A DNA stretch of 64,000 bases, taken from positions 41,897 through 105,896 of the forward strand of contig WSYG01000001.1 in the NCBI GenBank assembly GCA_009773735.1, in the 5' to 3' direction. The translations under genes and the position numbers were made by a program. Every line of letters starts with the position of its first letter. Positions within the stretch are counted from its first letter, which is position 1. This DNA is from Erysipelotrichaceae bacterium. GTDB lineage: Bacteria > Bacillota_I > Bacilli_A > Erysipelotrichales > Erysipelotrichaceae. The notes beneath the pieces were generated by a model. The model was not told the DNA's origin, ran no database searches, and saw nothing but the letters and a program-made list of their open reading frames with translations. This document shows positions 9,653 to 19,421 of the stretch, piece after piece.

Positions 9653-10710
9653 CTCATTGCCACCTGCATTTCATTCATTAATTCATCGATAAGTTCTTTG
9701 ACATGGACAATCTTATTGAGTCGATATCCATTGGATCCTGTAAAAATCAATCCATGTTCAACATCTCCAGATACAGAGTTGATCAAAGCTTCAGTGATAC
9801 AGTACGGTGTGGTTGGTGGATTACAAGGTTTCAAACAATTGACACAATGAAGTGGGGGTATACGTTGAGTCCGCATCAATTTAACAAAATCATTGACGAT
9901 GGCTCTTCCCGGATAACCAGAAGGACTGATGACGAATTCGATGTCAGATTCACTAGAATCGATCAAAGCTTGTTTAAATCGATCATGAGCATCACATTCA
10001 TAGGTTGCGATAAAGCGTGTCGCCATTTGAACAGCAGCAGCTCCTTTTTTTAAATAAGATGCAATATCGCTTCCACTATAGATCCCTCCAGCAACAACCA
10101 AAGGGATATTTTGACCCAAATCTTCTAGTGCTTTCTTACAATCTTCAAAGATATCTTCTAGCTTCTGTTCACTGTGACTTTTCAAATCGGCCCATGAGAA
10201 ACCAAGATGACCTCCTGCTTCAGGACCTTCAATGACGATGAAATCAGGATAACGCATGTAGCGTTGAAACCAACGACGACATAGTAAATAGGCTGCTTTA
10301 CCTGAAGATACAATTGGGGCTAAGGCAACCTGTTCATTTTTTACGAGACTTGGAAGTTCTAAAGGCAAGCCAGCACCTGAGATGATCACATCGATGTCCA
10401 TGTTTCCAATCTCTTGGGCATAACGATCGTAATGCTGACCCGCAACCATGATGTTGACACCCAATAAACCGTTGCCTTCAGAAATTAATCTTGCTTTCTT
10501 GATTTCTTCTCTTAAAGCTTTTATGTTGCTTGAGAAAGGATCTCTCTTAAAGTTAGGATCTCTGTAACCAGGTTGGGCAGCAGAAATAACACCCATACCG
10601 CCTTCTTTCATCACATGACCAGCAAGATTGCCCAAAGAGACCCCAATACCCATTCCCCCTTGGATGATGGGTACCTCTAAGTGTTTCCCTTTGAATTGAA
10701 GATAACTCAT
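9649..10710 (-). CDS. nitronate-monooxygenase-family flavoprotein with C-terminal Cys cluster (FabX/UfaA-like)
   Basis: VPIIQGGMGIGVSLGNLAG, IEGPEAGGHLGF, PLVVAGGIYSGSDIA, C-terminal HCVNCLKPCNPPTTPYCITEALINSVSGDVEHGLIFTGSNGYRLNKI; in-operon next to fabK. Confidence 0.85.
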   Translation of the reverse strand: MSYLQFKGKHLEVPIIQGGMGIGVSLGNLAGHVMKEGGMGVISAAQPGYRDPNFKRDPFSSNIKALREEIKKARLISEGNGLLGVNIMVAGQHYDRYAQEIGNMDIDVIISGAGLPLELPSLVKNEQVALAPIVSSGKAAYLLCRRWFQRYMRYPDFIVIEGPEAGGHLGFSWADLKSHSEQKLEDIFEDCKKALEDLGQNIPLVVAGGIYSGSDIASYLKKGAAAVQMATRFIATYECDAHDRFKQALIDSSESDIEFVISPSGYPGRAIVNDFVKLMRTQRIPPLHCVNCLKPCNPPTTPYCITEALINSVSGDVEHGLIFTGSNGYRLNKIVHVKELIDELMNEMQVAMR

Positions 10711-11651
10711 TTAAAAACCTCAAGTTTTGAGTTTAAAACGACCGCCTGTTTCTGTGCATCTTGAATTATGCTTTCAAATATTTCAGCTAGAGGCTTGATT
10801 TCTTTGACCATTCCAGCGATTTGTCCCATCATGACAGAACCATTTTCCATGTCTCCATCAAATACAGCTTTACGCAATGACCCTAAGGTCAACTTCTCGA
10901 GTTCTTCTCGATCAGCACCTTCCTTTTCAAGCTTGATGTATTTTTGACTCATAAGATTTTTCTTGATTCGTACAGGAGCAGAAACAGAACGTCCTGTTAC
11001 GACCGTATCCGTATCTTTCGCATTGATGATCGCATCTTTGTAGTTTTGATGAACTGGGCATTCTTCTGCGACCAGTAAGCAAGTTCCCACTTGAACCCCA
11101 ATAGCACCTAAAGACAAAGCAGCATTAAATCCTCTGCCATCAGCGATTCCTCCCGCTGCAATAACGGGGATACTTAGCGCATCGACGACTTGGGGAACCA
11201 AAGCCATGGTGGTTAATTCTCCAACATGACCTCCAGCTTCAGTCCCTTCAATGATGACCATATCGGCACCTGCTTGTTGCATACGCAAAGCCAAACCAAC
11301 CGTTGGGACGATCGGTACGACGATGATACCCAAAGCTTTTAACTTAGGGATGTATTGTCCAGGATTACCAGCACCGGTTGTGACCAAAGCTGGTTTAAGT
11401 TCTGCAATCACATCAAAGATGGCTTCAGTATGAGGATTCATCATCATCACGTTGACCCCAAAAGGTTTATCGGTCAATTCGCGACATCTTAAAATGGCAG
11501 CTCTGGCAACATCTGCTGGCCAACCACCTGTTCCGATGATGCCTAAAGCACCAGAATTACTGACCGCTGCCGCAAATTCAGCTGTGGCGATGTTGGCCAT
11601 AGCCCCTTGTACGATCGGATACTTGATTCCCAATATTTCATTTAACAACAT
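10707..11651 (-). CDS. fabK: enoyl-ACP reductase II
   Basis: IKYPIVQGAMANIATAEFAAAVSNSGALGIIG, IIEGTEAGGHVG, PVIAAGGIADGRG; within fab operon and no fabI seen in window. Confidence 0.9.
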   Translation of the reverse strand: MLLNEILGIKYPIVQGAMANIATAEFAAAVSNSGALGIIGTGGWPADVARAAILRCRELTDKPFGVNVMMMNPHTEAIFDVIAELKPALVTTGAGNPGQYIPKLKALGIIVVPIVPTVGLALRMQQAGADMVIIEGTEAGGHVGELTTMALVPQVVDALSIPVIAAGGIADGRGFNAALSLGAIGVQVGTCLLVAEECPVHQNYKDAIINAKDTDTVVTGRSVSAPVRIKKNLMSQKYIKLEKEGADREELEKLTLGSLRKAVFDGDMENGSVMMGQIAGMVKEIKPLAEIFESIIQDAQKQAVVLNSKLEVFK

Positions 11652-11663
11652 GTTTCTTTCCTC

Positions 11664-12635
11664 CTAGAGTTCAATCAACGTCCCAGCCCAGATCAATCCT
11701 GCCCCAAATCCAACCAATATGATGTTCATATCTTGATGGATCAAACCTTTTGATTTGGCTTGGGCATAAGCGATTGGGATACTGGCAGACGATGTATTTC
11801 CAAATTCATCCATATTCATCACAAATTTATCCATGGGAAACTTCATTTTTTCAGCAACATGACTTAAGATTCTCGCATTGGCTTGATGAGGAATGATCAA
11901 ATCGATTTCCTCTATGCTTAAGTTACTTTTCAATAGGATCTGTCGAATCGCATCTTCAACCGCTTTGACCGCAAAACGAAATACTGCTTGACCTTTCATC
12001 CGTAAATAAGGTGTTTGACCTTGGATATTACGTAAACTACCATTCAGCTCAACCCCATCTGTCGTTAATGTTTGTTCAGTATCCCCTTGTGTATTCACGA
12101 AATGAACCCAAGGTTTACAAATTTGATCTTGACCAACTACAAACGCACCTGCGCCATCCCCAAACAGGACGGCTGTACTGCGATCAGAATAATCTAGGAT
12201 CTTGCTTAAGGTTTCTGCACCAATGACTAAGGCCATGGTGACTTGACCACTTTGAATCAACGCATCAATCGTCTGTAGAGCCAATATGAAGCCACTACAT
12301 GCCCCGTTTAAATCAAAGACCATCATTCGTTGTGAGTTCAGGTTTAGTTTCGCTTGAACCAAAGCTGCAGTACACGGCATCATCGCATCAGGGGTTAAAG
12401 TCGCAACCAAGATACAATCAATCATCTGTGGATCGATCTGCGCATCTTTTATCGCACGTTGAGCAGCCATTACAGCTAAGTCTGATGTATTCTCATGGTT
12501 TGATAAATAACGGGTCTTAATGCCTGTTCGTTCAGTGATCCAAGCATCATTGGTGTCGATGACTTGAGCTAAATCTTGATTGGTGACACGATGATCAGGA
12601 ACACTGTAACCAACACCTAGGATTTTAGGACTCAT
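11664..12635 (-). CDS. fabH: beta-ketoacyl-ACP synthase III
   Basis: GVGYSVPDHRVTN, NGACSGFILAL, IIPHQANARIL, GNTSSASIPIA. Confidence 0.95.
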   Translation of the reverse strand: MSPKILGVGYSVPDHRVTNQDLAQVIDTNDAWITERTGIKTRYLSNHENTSDLAVMAAQRAIKDAQIDPQMIDCILVATLTPDAMMPCTAALVQAKLNLNSQRMMVFDLNGACSGFILALQTIDALIQSGQVTMALVIGAETLSKILDYSDRSTAVLFGDGAGAFVVGQDQICKPWVHFVNTQGDTEQTLTTDGVELNGSLRNIQGQTPYLRMKGQAVFRFAVKAVEDAIRQILLKSNLSIEEIDLIIPHQANARILSHVAEKMKFPMDKFVMNMDEFGNTSSASIPIAYAQAKSKGLIHQDMNIILVGFGAGLIWAGTLIEL

Positions 12636-13435
12636 ATTTTAACCCCGATGTCTCTGAATTTTTTATAACGCAAATCCAGAAGTGTGGTTATTTTTAAAGG
12701 ATTTAAGATACTGAGATCTTGTCTAATGGTGGCTTTGATGGCACTGATGACCGCTGCTTTATTTTGAGCAAAGCCTTCACTAGGTTCAGGAATGATCTTA
12801 TCGATGATGCCTTTGTTGTAAAGATCAAAAGCAGTACACTCCATCAACTCTGCAGCTTCTTGAGCTCTGCTTTCATCTTTCCATAAGATAGAGGCAAATC
12901 CTTCTGGAGACAAGATCGAATATATGGCATTCTCAAGCATGTACAAACGATCTGCAACGCTTAATGCCAAGGCACCACCACTTCCCCCTTCAGACAACAC
13001 AAAACTGATGATCGGCGTTTTTAGGCTTGAGAAAACTTTTAAGGATTCGGCGATGGCAGATGCTTGACCGCGTTCTTCTGCTTCTTTACCTGGAAATGCA
13101 CCTGCAGTATCGATGATACATATGATGGGTCTTTTAAATTTTTCAGCTTGTTTGGCCAATCTTATGGCTTTACGATATCCTTCCGGATGAGCCATTCCAA
13201 AATGACATGCCATGTTTTCTTCGATATTACGTCCTTTGGATTGAGCAAGAACAGTAACAGGATGGCCTTCAAAAAAAGCTAAGCCAGCAATGATCGCTTT
13301 ATCATCGCCATAAGCACGATCACCACACAACTCTGTAAAATCATCAAAGATATACGGAATCAAATCCAGAGCCTTAGGACGATCTGTTTTACGGGCATTG
13401 AGAACCCTTTGCCAAGCTGTAATTTTTTGGGTCAT
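12632..13435 (-). CDS. accA: acetyl-CoA carboxylase carboxyltransferase alpha subunit
   Basis: DDFTELCGDRAYGDD, IDTAGAFPGKEAEERGQ, SEGGSGGALAL. Confidence 0.95.
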   Translation of the reverse strand: MTQKITAWQRVLNARKTDRPKALDLIPYIFDDFTELCGDRAYGDDKAIIAGLAFFEGHPVTVLAQSKGRNIEENMACHFGMAHPEGYRKAIRLAKQAEKFKRPIICIIDTAGAFPGKEAEERGQASAIAESLKVFSSLKTPIISFVLSEGGSGGALALSVADRLYMLENAIYSILSPEGFASILWKDESRAQEAAELMECTAFDLYNKGIIDKIIPEPSEGFAQNKAAVISAIKATIRQDLSILNPLKITTLLDLRYKKFRDIGVKI

Positions 13436-14301
13436 GTTGATCTCCTGTGCATCAGAATCAGCCGTGATAAGGTTGATTTGAGGTCTTTACGAGCTATGAT
13501 TTGATCGATAAAGCCTTTTTCTAGTAAGAATTCTGATTTCTGAAATTCATCGGGAAGTTGTTCATTCATGGTTTTTTCGATGACGCGTCTTCCAGCAAAA
13601 CCAATCAAGGCTTTAGGTTCAGCCAAGATGATGTCACCCAACATCGCAAAACTGGCAGAAACGCCACCTGTCGTTGGATGTGTCAATACACTGATGTATA
13701 AACCTCCATGATCATCAAATCGAGCTAAAGCTGAAGCCGTTTTAGACATTTGAAACAAAGACAAGATGCCTTCTTGCATTCTGGCTCCGCCTGATGCGGT
13801 AAAGATGATCAAGGGATATTTCTTTTTATCCGCAACTTCAATCAAGCGCGTTATCTTCTCACCAACGATTTGACCCATAGAACCCATAATAAAGCGACTA
13901 TCCATGATCGCTAAAGCAATTGGTAAACCATTGATTTGAGCAATTCCTGTCACCACAGCTTCATTAAGATGCGTCAGTTCTTGAGCCTTGGTTATTTTCT
14001 TATGATACTCAGGAAAATCATTGATTCGATTAGATTTGGCCATACGATACAACTCTTTGAAACTTTTCTCATCGACGATTTGAAAGATCCGTTCTTGGGC
14101 GCCTAAAGGAAAATGATGGTCACAGCTTGGACATACCGATAAATAAGCTTGAAAATCCACCTGTGAGATTGCATTTTGACAATTGGGGCACATCAAAGGG
14201 GTTAAATCATGACTTGTTTTTGATTCAGCTTGTTTGTCTTTGGTAAATAACTTTTGAAAAAGCGAAAGTCTTTCTTTACGCTTGTTGAATAGAGTGTTCA
14301 C
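13432..14301 (-). CDS. accD: acetyl-CoA carboxylase carboxyltransferase beta subunit
   Basis: Zn ribbon CPNCQNAISQVDFQAYLSVCPSCDHHF; SGGARMQEGILSLFQM. GTG at 14301 (VNTLFNKRKERLSLF) proposed as start, overlapping the accC 3' end by 26 nt. Confidence 0.9.
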   Translation of the reverse strand: MNTLFNKRKERLSLFQKLFTKDKQAESKTSHDLTPLMCPNCQNAISQVDFQAYLSVCPSCDHHFPLGAQERIFQIVDEKSFKELYRMAKSNRINDFPEYHKKITKAQELTHLNEAVVTGIAQINGLPIALAIMDSRFIMGSMGQIVGEKITRLIEVADKKKYPLIIFTASGGARMQEGILSLFQMSKTASALARFDDHGGLYISVLTHPTTGGVSASFAMLGDIILAEPKALIGFAGRRVIEKTMNEQLPDEFQKSEFLLEKGFIDQIIARKDLKSTLSRLILMHRRST

Positions 14302-15652
14302 GTTCTTTGAGTTCCTTGATCCAAACTGCTGCAAAATCGGTCGTATATCTGCCACTGATGAACGTTGAATTAAACATCGTGAAATAACAGAATTCGATGT
14401 TGTTTTCAATCCCATCGATGATGAATTCTTCTAATGCTCCCCGCATTCTTTTAATCGCATTCAATCTTGAATCGCCAAAACAGATCAGTTTAGCGATCAT
14501 CGAATCATAAAACGGTACGACCGTATAACCGTTATAGGCAGCACTGTCAATTCGAACATCTTTACCCCCAGGAGCATGATAAAAAGTAATCTTCCCTGAT
14601 GAAGGTTTAAAATCATTTCTAAAATCTTCCGCATTGATTCGGCATTCAATTGCATGACCCAAAATTTTAATGTCTTCTTGGGCATATGGTAAAGTTCCCC
14701 CACCTGCTGCCCGAATCATATTTTTGACCAAGTCGATCCCTGTGATCATTTCTGTTACTGGATGTTCAACTTGAATGCGTGTGTTCATTTCCATAAAGTA
14801 ATAGTTGTTTTGATCATCCAATAAGAATTCAACGGTACCCACACTATCGTACTCGACGGCTTTGGCTGCTTTTACAGCATCTGCACATATGGCACTTCTT
14901 AAAGCCGCACTCAGATAATGGCAAGGGGCTTCCTCGATGACTTTTTGATGACGACGTTGAAACGAACAATCGCGTTCAAACAAATGCAACACATGACCAT
15001 GTTTATCAGCCATGATCTGAACTTCGATATGTTTGGCCGCTTTGACTAATTTTTCAATATAGATGCTTTCATCATTGAAGTAATTCTTTGCTTCTTGGCG
15101 AATCAAAGGATAAACAGATTTGAATTCTTCGTCGTTATTAACGATACGAATGCCTCTGCCTCCACCTCCTGCAGCCGCTTTGATCATCAAAGGATATCCA
15201 AAGGTATTGGCTTGTTTAAGTCCATCATCAAGGGATGTTATGGGATCAACTGACCCAGGAATGATGGGGACATGCGCATCCTTCATTAAACGACGTGCAT
15301 TGATCTTATTGCCCATGAGGTCGATACACTTTGAATTGGGTCCGATAAAAATCATCCCGCATTCTTCAACCAATCGTGCAAATTTGGCGTTTTCTGATAA
15401 AAAGCCGAAGCCAGGATGAATCGCATCACAGTCTTTTAAAGTCGCAGCTGAAATGATGTTGTTGATGTTGAGGTAACTGTCTTTACTGTTGGGACGACCC
15501 ACACATACAGATTCATCCGCAATATTGACATGTAAGGCATCTTTGTCTGCCTCTGAGTAAATCGCAACAGTTTTGATGCCCAGATCCTTACAGGCCCTGA
15601 TGATCCTAACCGCGATTTCACCTCGATTGGCAATCAATATCTTACGTAACAT
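14276..15652 (-). CDS. accC: biotin carboxylase
   Basis: MLRKILIANRGEIAVRIIRACKDLGI start (15652), AAAGGGGRGIRIV, EMNTRIQVEHPVTEM. N-terminal extension in the track runs through accB and is rejected. Confidence 0.95.
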   Translation of the reverse strand: MLRKILIANRGEIAVRIIRACKDLGIKTVAIYSEADKDALHVNIADESVCVGRPNSKDSYLNINNIISAATLKDCDAIHPGFGFLSENAKFARLVEECGMIFIGPNSKCIDLMGNKINARRLMKDAHVPIIPGSVDPITSLDDGLKQANTFGYPLMIKAAAGGGGRGIRIVNNDEEFKSVYPLIRQEAKNYFNDESIYIEKLVKAAKHIEVQIMADKHGHVLHLFERDCSFQRRHQKVIEEAPCHYLSAALRSAICADAVKAAKAVEYDSVGTVEFLLDDQNNYYFMEMNTRIQVEHPVTEMITGIDLVKNMIRAAGGGTLPYAQEDIKILGHAIECRINAEDFRNDFKPSSGKITFYHAPGGKDVRIDSAAYNGYTVVPFYDSMIAKLICFGDSRLNAIKRMRGALEEFIIDGIENNIEFCYFTMFNSTFISGRYTTDFAAVWIKELKEREHSIQQA

Positions 15653-16091
15653 CGTGATTACCGATATAGAAGAGCTTCTGACTGTATTCCACCATCGTTC
15701 CATTCTCAGCGTTGATTTTTGTAACGATTCCACTGCGATGAGCCTTGATTTCACTCATGACTTTCATTGCTTCAATGACACATACCACATCCCCTTCCAT
15801 GATTTTTTGTCCAACAGTCACAAATGGTGTTGAAGTCGGTGACGCTGAAGCATACATCGTTCCCACCAGTGGTGCTTTGACCCATCCACTTTCATCTTCA
15901 GATCCGGTTTCATTCAAACTTAAAACATTCAGCGCTTTGGATGAATCAGAAACAGGATGTGCTAACCCACTGGAAAAGGGTTGATCCTTCTTTAAACGGA
16001 TCTTTGATCCATTAAGTTCCAGTTCGAGTTCTGAGATATCGCTTTTCTCAAATAAAGCGATGATCTTTTTAATTTCTTGGATGTCCATCAT
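15642..16091 (-). CDS. accB: biotin carboxyl carrier protein
   Basis: C-terminal CVIEAMKVMSEIKA biotinyl motif. Confidence 0.95.
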   Translation of the reverse strand: MMDIQEIKKIIALFEKSDISELELELNGSKIRLKKDQPFSSGLAHPVSDSSKALNVLSLNETGSEDESGWVKAPLVGTMYASASPTSTPFVTVGQKIMEGDVVCVIEAMKVMSEIKAHRSGIVTKINAENGTMVEYSQKLFYIGNHDVT

Positions 16092-16109
16092 GGTCTTACA
16101 AAAAAGAGA

Positions 16110-16340
16110 CTAAGCTCCCTTTTTAGCACTGACGACGTTGACAACGTCTTGAACCGTCAATAACTTAACCAATTCTTCATCTTCAATTCGGATATCAAAA
16201 GCACTTTCCAACTCAAGTGCCAATTCTACAGCGGATAAAGAATCGATATCAAGATCTTCTCTGAGTTTGGCTTCTGGGGTCACCAAAGCAGGGTCGACAT
16301 GAATGGCATTGACTAAGACATCTTTGATTTCGTTAAACAT
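16110..16340 (-). CDS. acpP: acyl carrier protein
   Basis: LREDLDIDSLSAVELALELE phosphopantetheine motif (DSL); ATG at 16340 with AAGGAGAAC RBS. Confidence 0.95.
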   Translation of the reverse strand: MFNEIKDVLVNAIHVDPALVTPEAKLREDLDIDSLSAVELALELESAFDIRIEDEELVKLLTVQDVVNVVSAKKGA

Positions 16341-16374
16341 AATGTTCTCCTTGTGCTTAAAAAGCATAGGCCAA

Positions 16375-16402
16375 AGTATAGGGTTTATAAGGCACTTGTA
16401 AA
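16375..16402 (-). promoter_or_regulatory. Sigma-A-like promoter of the FASII operon
   Basis: TTTACA - 16 nt - TATACT upstream of acpP. Confidence 0.6.
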
Positions 16403-16507
16403 GGCGTTTTAGTGAAAGTTATGTGAAATAATAAGGTAAATAAACAATAAAAGCGCTTACACTTCAAAGAAGCCAGAGTTATGCTAAAATGAAAGTGAGG
16501 AATCCAT

Positions 16508-17293
16508 ATGAGCAACCTGTCCAATAGCAAACTTGATCAAGAACTAATCCGAGCCAAAACCAGTGCCTTCTTTTCATCGATCACGGTTGTTAATGAAACC
16601 AAGTCAACCAATGAGGATCTGAAAAGACTTGCCTCTGAATTAAAAAACGGTAGTGTTTTATTAAGCGAAAAACAAACTGCAGGTAAGGGTCGTAATGGTC
16701 GAACTTTCATCAGTAATGATCAAAAAGGCATATACTGTTCGATTTATGTGACACCTACTTTTGATCCTAATCTCTATTTAAAGTTATCGATTTTGAGTGG
16801 CATTATTTTATGTGAGACCATTAGAAAACACACCGGTTTGATTCCAGTGTTAAAGTGGCCTAACGACATATTGATCAAGGGCCAGAAAGTTGCTGGGATC
16901 TTATGCGAGAGCAGTTTTCAATCCAATAAACATGCTTACTTTATTATCGGCTTTGGATTAAATGTCCATCTACAAACTTTCCCTGATGAACTATCAGAGA
17001 TTGCGACGACTTTAGAAGAATATTGTTCAAGACCACTGGACAGAAATGAATTGACTATAGAATTCTTAAATCGATTTGCGACCTACTATCCACGTCTCAA
17101 ACAGTTAAGTTTAGAAAAAATGGCAGCTCCTTATGAACTCAAAACTGGTACACCCATCACAGTTCATGGTCCAAAAGTAATGTATAACGCAATCATCGAA
17201 GGCATCGAAGATGATGGCCAACTTCAAATCAGAGTCGAAGATAAGGTAGAATCATTGATTTCCTATGAAATTACGATTCGCGAAGACAGTTAA
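16508..17293 (+). CDS. birA: biotin--[acetyl-CoA carboxylase] ligase, no N-terminal HTH
   Basis: ETKSTNEDLKRLA, QTAGKGRNGRTF, LKWPNDILIKGQKVAGIL; only about 30 aa precede the catalytic core. Confidence 0.93.
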   Translation: MSNLSNSKLDQELIRAKTSAFFSSITVVNETKSTNEDLKRLASELKNGSVLLSEKQTAGKGRNGRTFISNDQKGIYCSIYVTPTFDPNLYLKLSILSGIILCETIRKHTGLIPVLKWPNDILIKGQKVAGILCESSFQSNKHAYFIIGFGLNVHLQTFPDELSEIATTLEEYCSRPLDRNELTIEFLNRFATYYPRLKQLSLEKMAAPYELKTGTPITVHGPKVMYNAIIEGIEDDGQLQIRVEDKVESLISYEITIREDS

Positions 17294-17301
17294 ATGTATT
17301 T

Positions 17302-17323
17302 TCAAAAGACCTTAGGGTCTTTT
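17302..17323 (+). terminator. Terminator after birA
   Basis: AAAAGACC-TTAG-GGTCTTTT. Confidence 0.65.
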
Positions 17324-17371
17324 CATGTGGATCATATGACAATTGATCTGTAATTATCGATAAAAGAAAAT

Positions 17372-17456
17372 TATTACATGAATGTAATATATTTGTATTT
17401 TCTTTCATTTATTTACATCACAAAGCATTGATTTACTTAAGGTTAAAGGGTACAAT
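17372..17456 (+). promoter_or_regulatory. Aconitase operon promoter with upstream palindrome
   Basis: TATTACAT-GA-ATGTAATA (17372-17389) and TTGATT (17428-17433)-17 nt-TACAAT (17451-17456). Confidence 0.55.
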
Positions 17457-17483
17457 ATGGGACATACTTTAGCGAGGTAAATT

Positions 17484-19421
17484 ATGGGTAAAACACTCAC
17501 AGCGAAAATACTAGAAAGTCATCTGCTTCAGGGTACTTTTGAAGTTGGCTCTGAGATTGCAGTCAAGATCAATCAAACATTAACTCAAGACTCAACAGGA
17601 ACCATGTGTTACCTACAGCTTCTTGCCTTAGATCCTGATCGTTGTCATACTGATTTATCAGTTGCCTATATCGATCATAATATGCTTCAAACGGGGTTTG
17701 AAAATATGGATGATCATGTCTTTATTCAATCGGTTGCCCAACATTATGGGATCATTTTTTCTAAAGCTGGAGGAGGCATTTGTCACCAAGTTCATTTAGA
17801 GCGCTTTTCTAAGCCCAATTCGATCTTAATTGGATCTGACAGTCATACCCCGACATGTGGTGGTGTTGGATCTATAGCGATCGGTGCTGGAGGTTTAGAT
17901 GTGGCCATTGGGATGGCTAAAGGATTTTACTTTATGAAAGTCCCCAAAGTATTCAATGTTATTCTTACAGGCAAACCAAAATCTTATCTCAATGGGAAAG
18001 ATATCATATTAAGTGTCCTTCAAGCCATATCCGTTAAAGGTGGCGTTGGTTACATCATGGAATATAGTGGCGATGGCTTACAATATCTAAGCGTTACAGA
18101 TCGAGCAACGATTTGTAATATGGGGGCAGAACTTGGGGCAACGACTTCCATCTTCCCTTCTGATGAGATTACAAAGACTTATTTTACTCAGCATCAACGA
18201 CCAGAAGATTTTGTTGCGATGAGTGCTGATGCTGATGCAGTTTATGATGAAACTTTAGTCTTGAATCTATCAGAAATCGTACCTTTGGCAGCCAAACCAC
18301 ATTCACCAGACAATGTTGTCAAAGTTAGCGAATTGGTTGGCATCAAAGTTGATCAAGTGGCGATTGGTTCATGTACAAACTCTTCCTATGCCGACATGAT
18401 GAAAGTCGCAAAAATCCTAAAAGGTAAACAAGTTCACCCTAATGTATCCTTGGTCATTAGTCCTGGTTCTGCCAACATTCTTCGGCTATTGGCTGAAAAT
18501 GGCGCCTTATCTGACATGATCAGTGCTGGTGCTCGTATCTTGGAATCAGGATGCGGGCCTTGTATTGGGATGGGTCAAGCACCCAAATCAGAAGGAGTCT
18601 CCTTAAGAACGTTTAATCGTAATTTTATGGGACGAAGTGGTACACAAAATGCCCAAGTGTATTTGGTATCGCCTGAAACAGCAGCTTACTCCGCCATCGA
18701 TGGAGCCATCAGTGATCCACTTACACATCAAGATGATTTAACGATCATCCAACCGGCAACTTATGGTCGTGTCGATCGTTACTTTATTTATCCGCCTGAG
18801 ATTCGTAAAGCCAATCCCATATTGATGGGACCCAACATTAAACCATTTCCACTTTCTGAAATCATGAGCGATGATTTGACTTTACCTGTGCTCATAAAAC
18901 TCAAAAGCAACATCACAACGGATGACATCGTGCCTTCGCATGCGAAACTCTTGCCTTATCGATCCAATGTCCCATACTTATCGGATTATTGCTTAACTGT
19001 TTTTGATCCTACGGTGCCAAAAAGAGCCAGAGCACTAAACGGTTCGATCATTGTCGCACAAGAAAACTATGGACAAGGTTCAAGTCGTGAGCATGCTGCA
19101 TTGGTTCCTTTATACTTAGGGATCAAAGCTGTCATTGCCGTAAGTTTTGCTCGGATTCATCGATCGAATTTGATCAATGTGGGGCTTTTTCCATTTACAT
19201 TTGAAAATCCAGAAGATCTGAATTTAATCTTACCTACAGATTCCATAAAACTAGTCAATGTTGTAGAGCAAGTTCAAAGTGGAAATCGAATTGAAGCAAC
19301 AATCTTGCCTTCTCAAAAGAAAATCTATCTTAAACTAGATTTAAGTGATCGCGAAAGTGAAGTCTTGCTTAAAGGTGGTTGGCTCAATTACGTCAAAGGA
19401 CTGAAAGTTGGTTTAGTATGA
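17484..19421 (+). CDS. aconitate hydratase (single-chain, approximately 645 aa)
   Basis: GSDSHTPTCGGVGSIAIGAGG, AIGSCTNSSYADM, SGCGPCIGMGQAP, NYGQGSSREHAAL. Confidence 0.94.
   Translation: MGKTLTAKILESHLLQGTFEVGSEIAVKINQTLTQDSTGTMCYLQLLALDPDRCHTDLSVAYIDHNMLQTGFENMDDHVFIQSVAQHYGIIFSKAGGGICHQVHLERFSKPNSILIGSDSHTPTCGGVGSIAIGAGGLDVAIGMAKGFYFMKVPKVFNVILTGKPKSYLNGKDIILSVLQAISVKGGVGYIMEYSGDGLQYLSVTDRATICNMGAELGATTSIFPSDEITKTYFTQHQRPEDFVAMSADADAVYDETLVLNLSEIVPLAAKPHSPDNVVKVSELVGIKVDQVAIGSCTNSSYADMMKVAKILKGKQVHPNVSLVISPGSANILRLLAENGALSDMISAGARILESGCGPCIGMGQAPKSEGVSLRTFNRNFMGRSGTQNAQVYLVSPETAAYSAIDGAISDPLTHQDDLTIIQPATYGRVDRYFIYPPEIRKANPILMGPNIKPFPLSEIMSDDLTLPVLIKLKSNITTDDIVPSHAKLLPYRSNVPYLSDYCLTVFDPTVPKRARALNGSIIVAQENYGQGSSREHAALVPLYLGIKAVIAVSFARIHRSNLINVGLFPFTFENPEDLNLILPTDSIKLVNVVEQVQSGNRIEATILPSQKKIYLKLDLSDRESEVLLKGGWLNYVKGLKVGLV

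Noticed and set aside
14302-14415. Upstream extension of accD (MGLKTTSNSVISRCLIQRSSV...)
   Set aside because: Lies out of frame within accC coding sequence; GTG 14301 is a more sensible start.
15653-15754. Upstream extension of accC (MKSRLIAVESLQKSTLRM...)
   Set aside because: Out-of-frame reading of accB; biotin carboxylase begins at MLRKILIANRGEIAVR.
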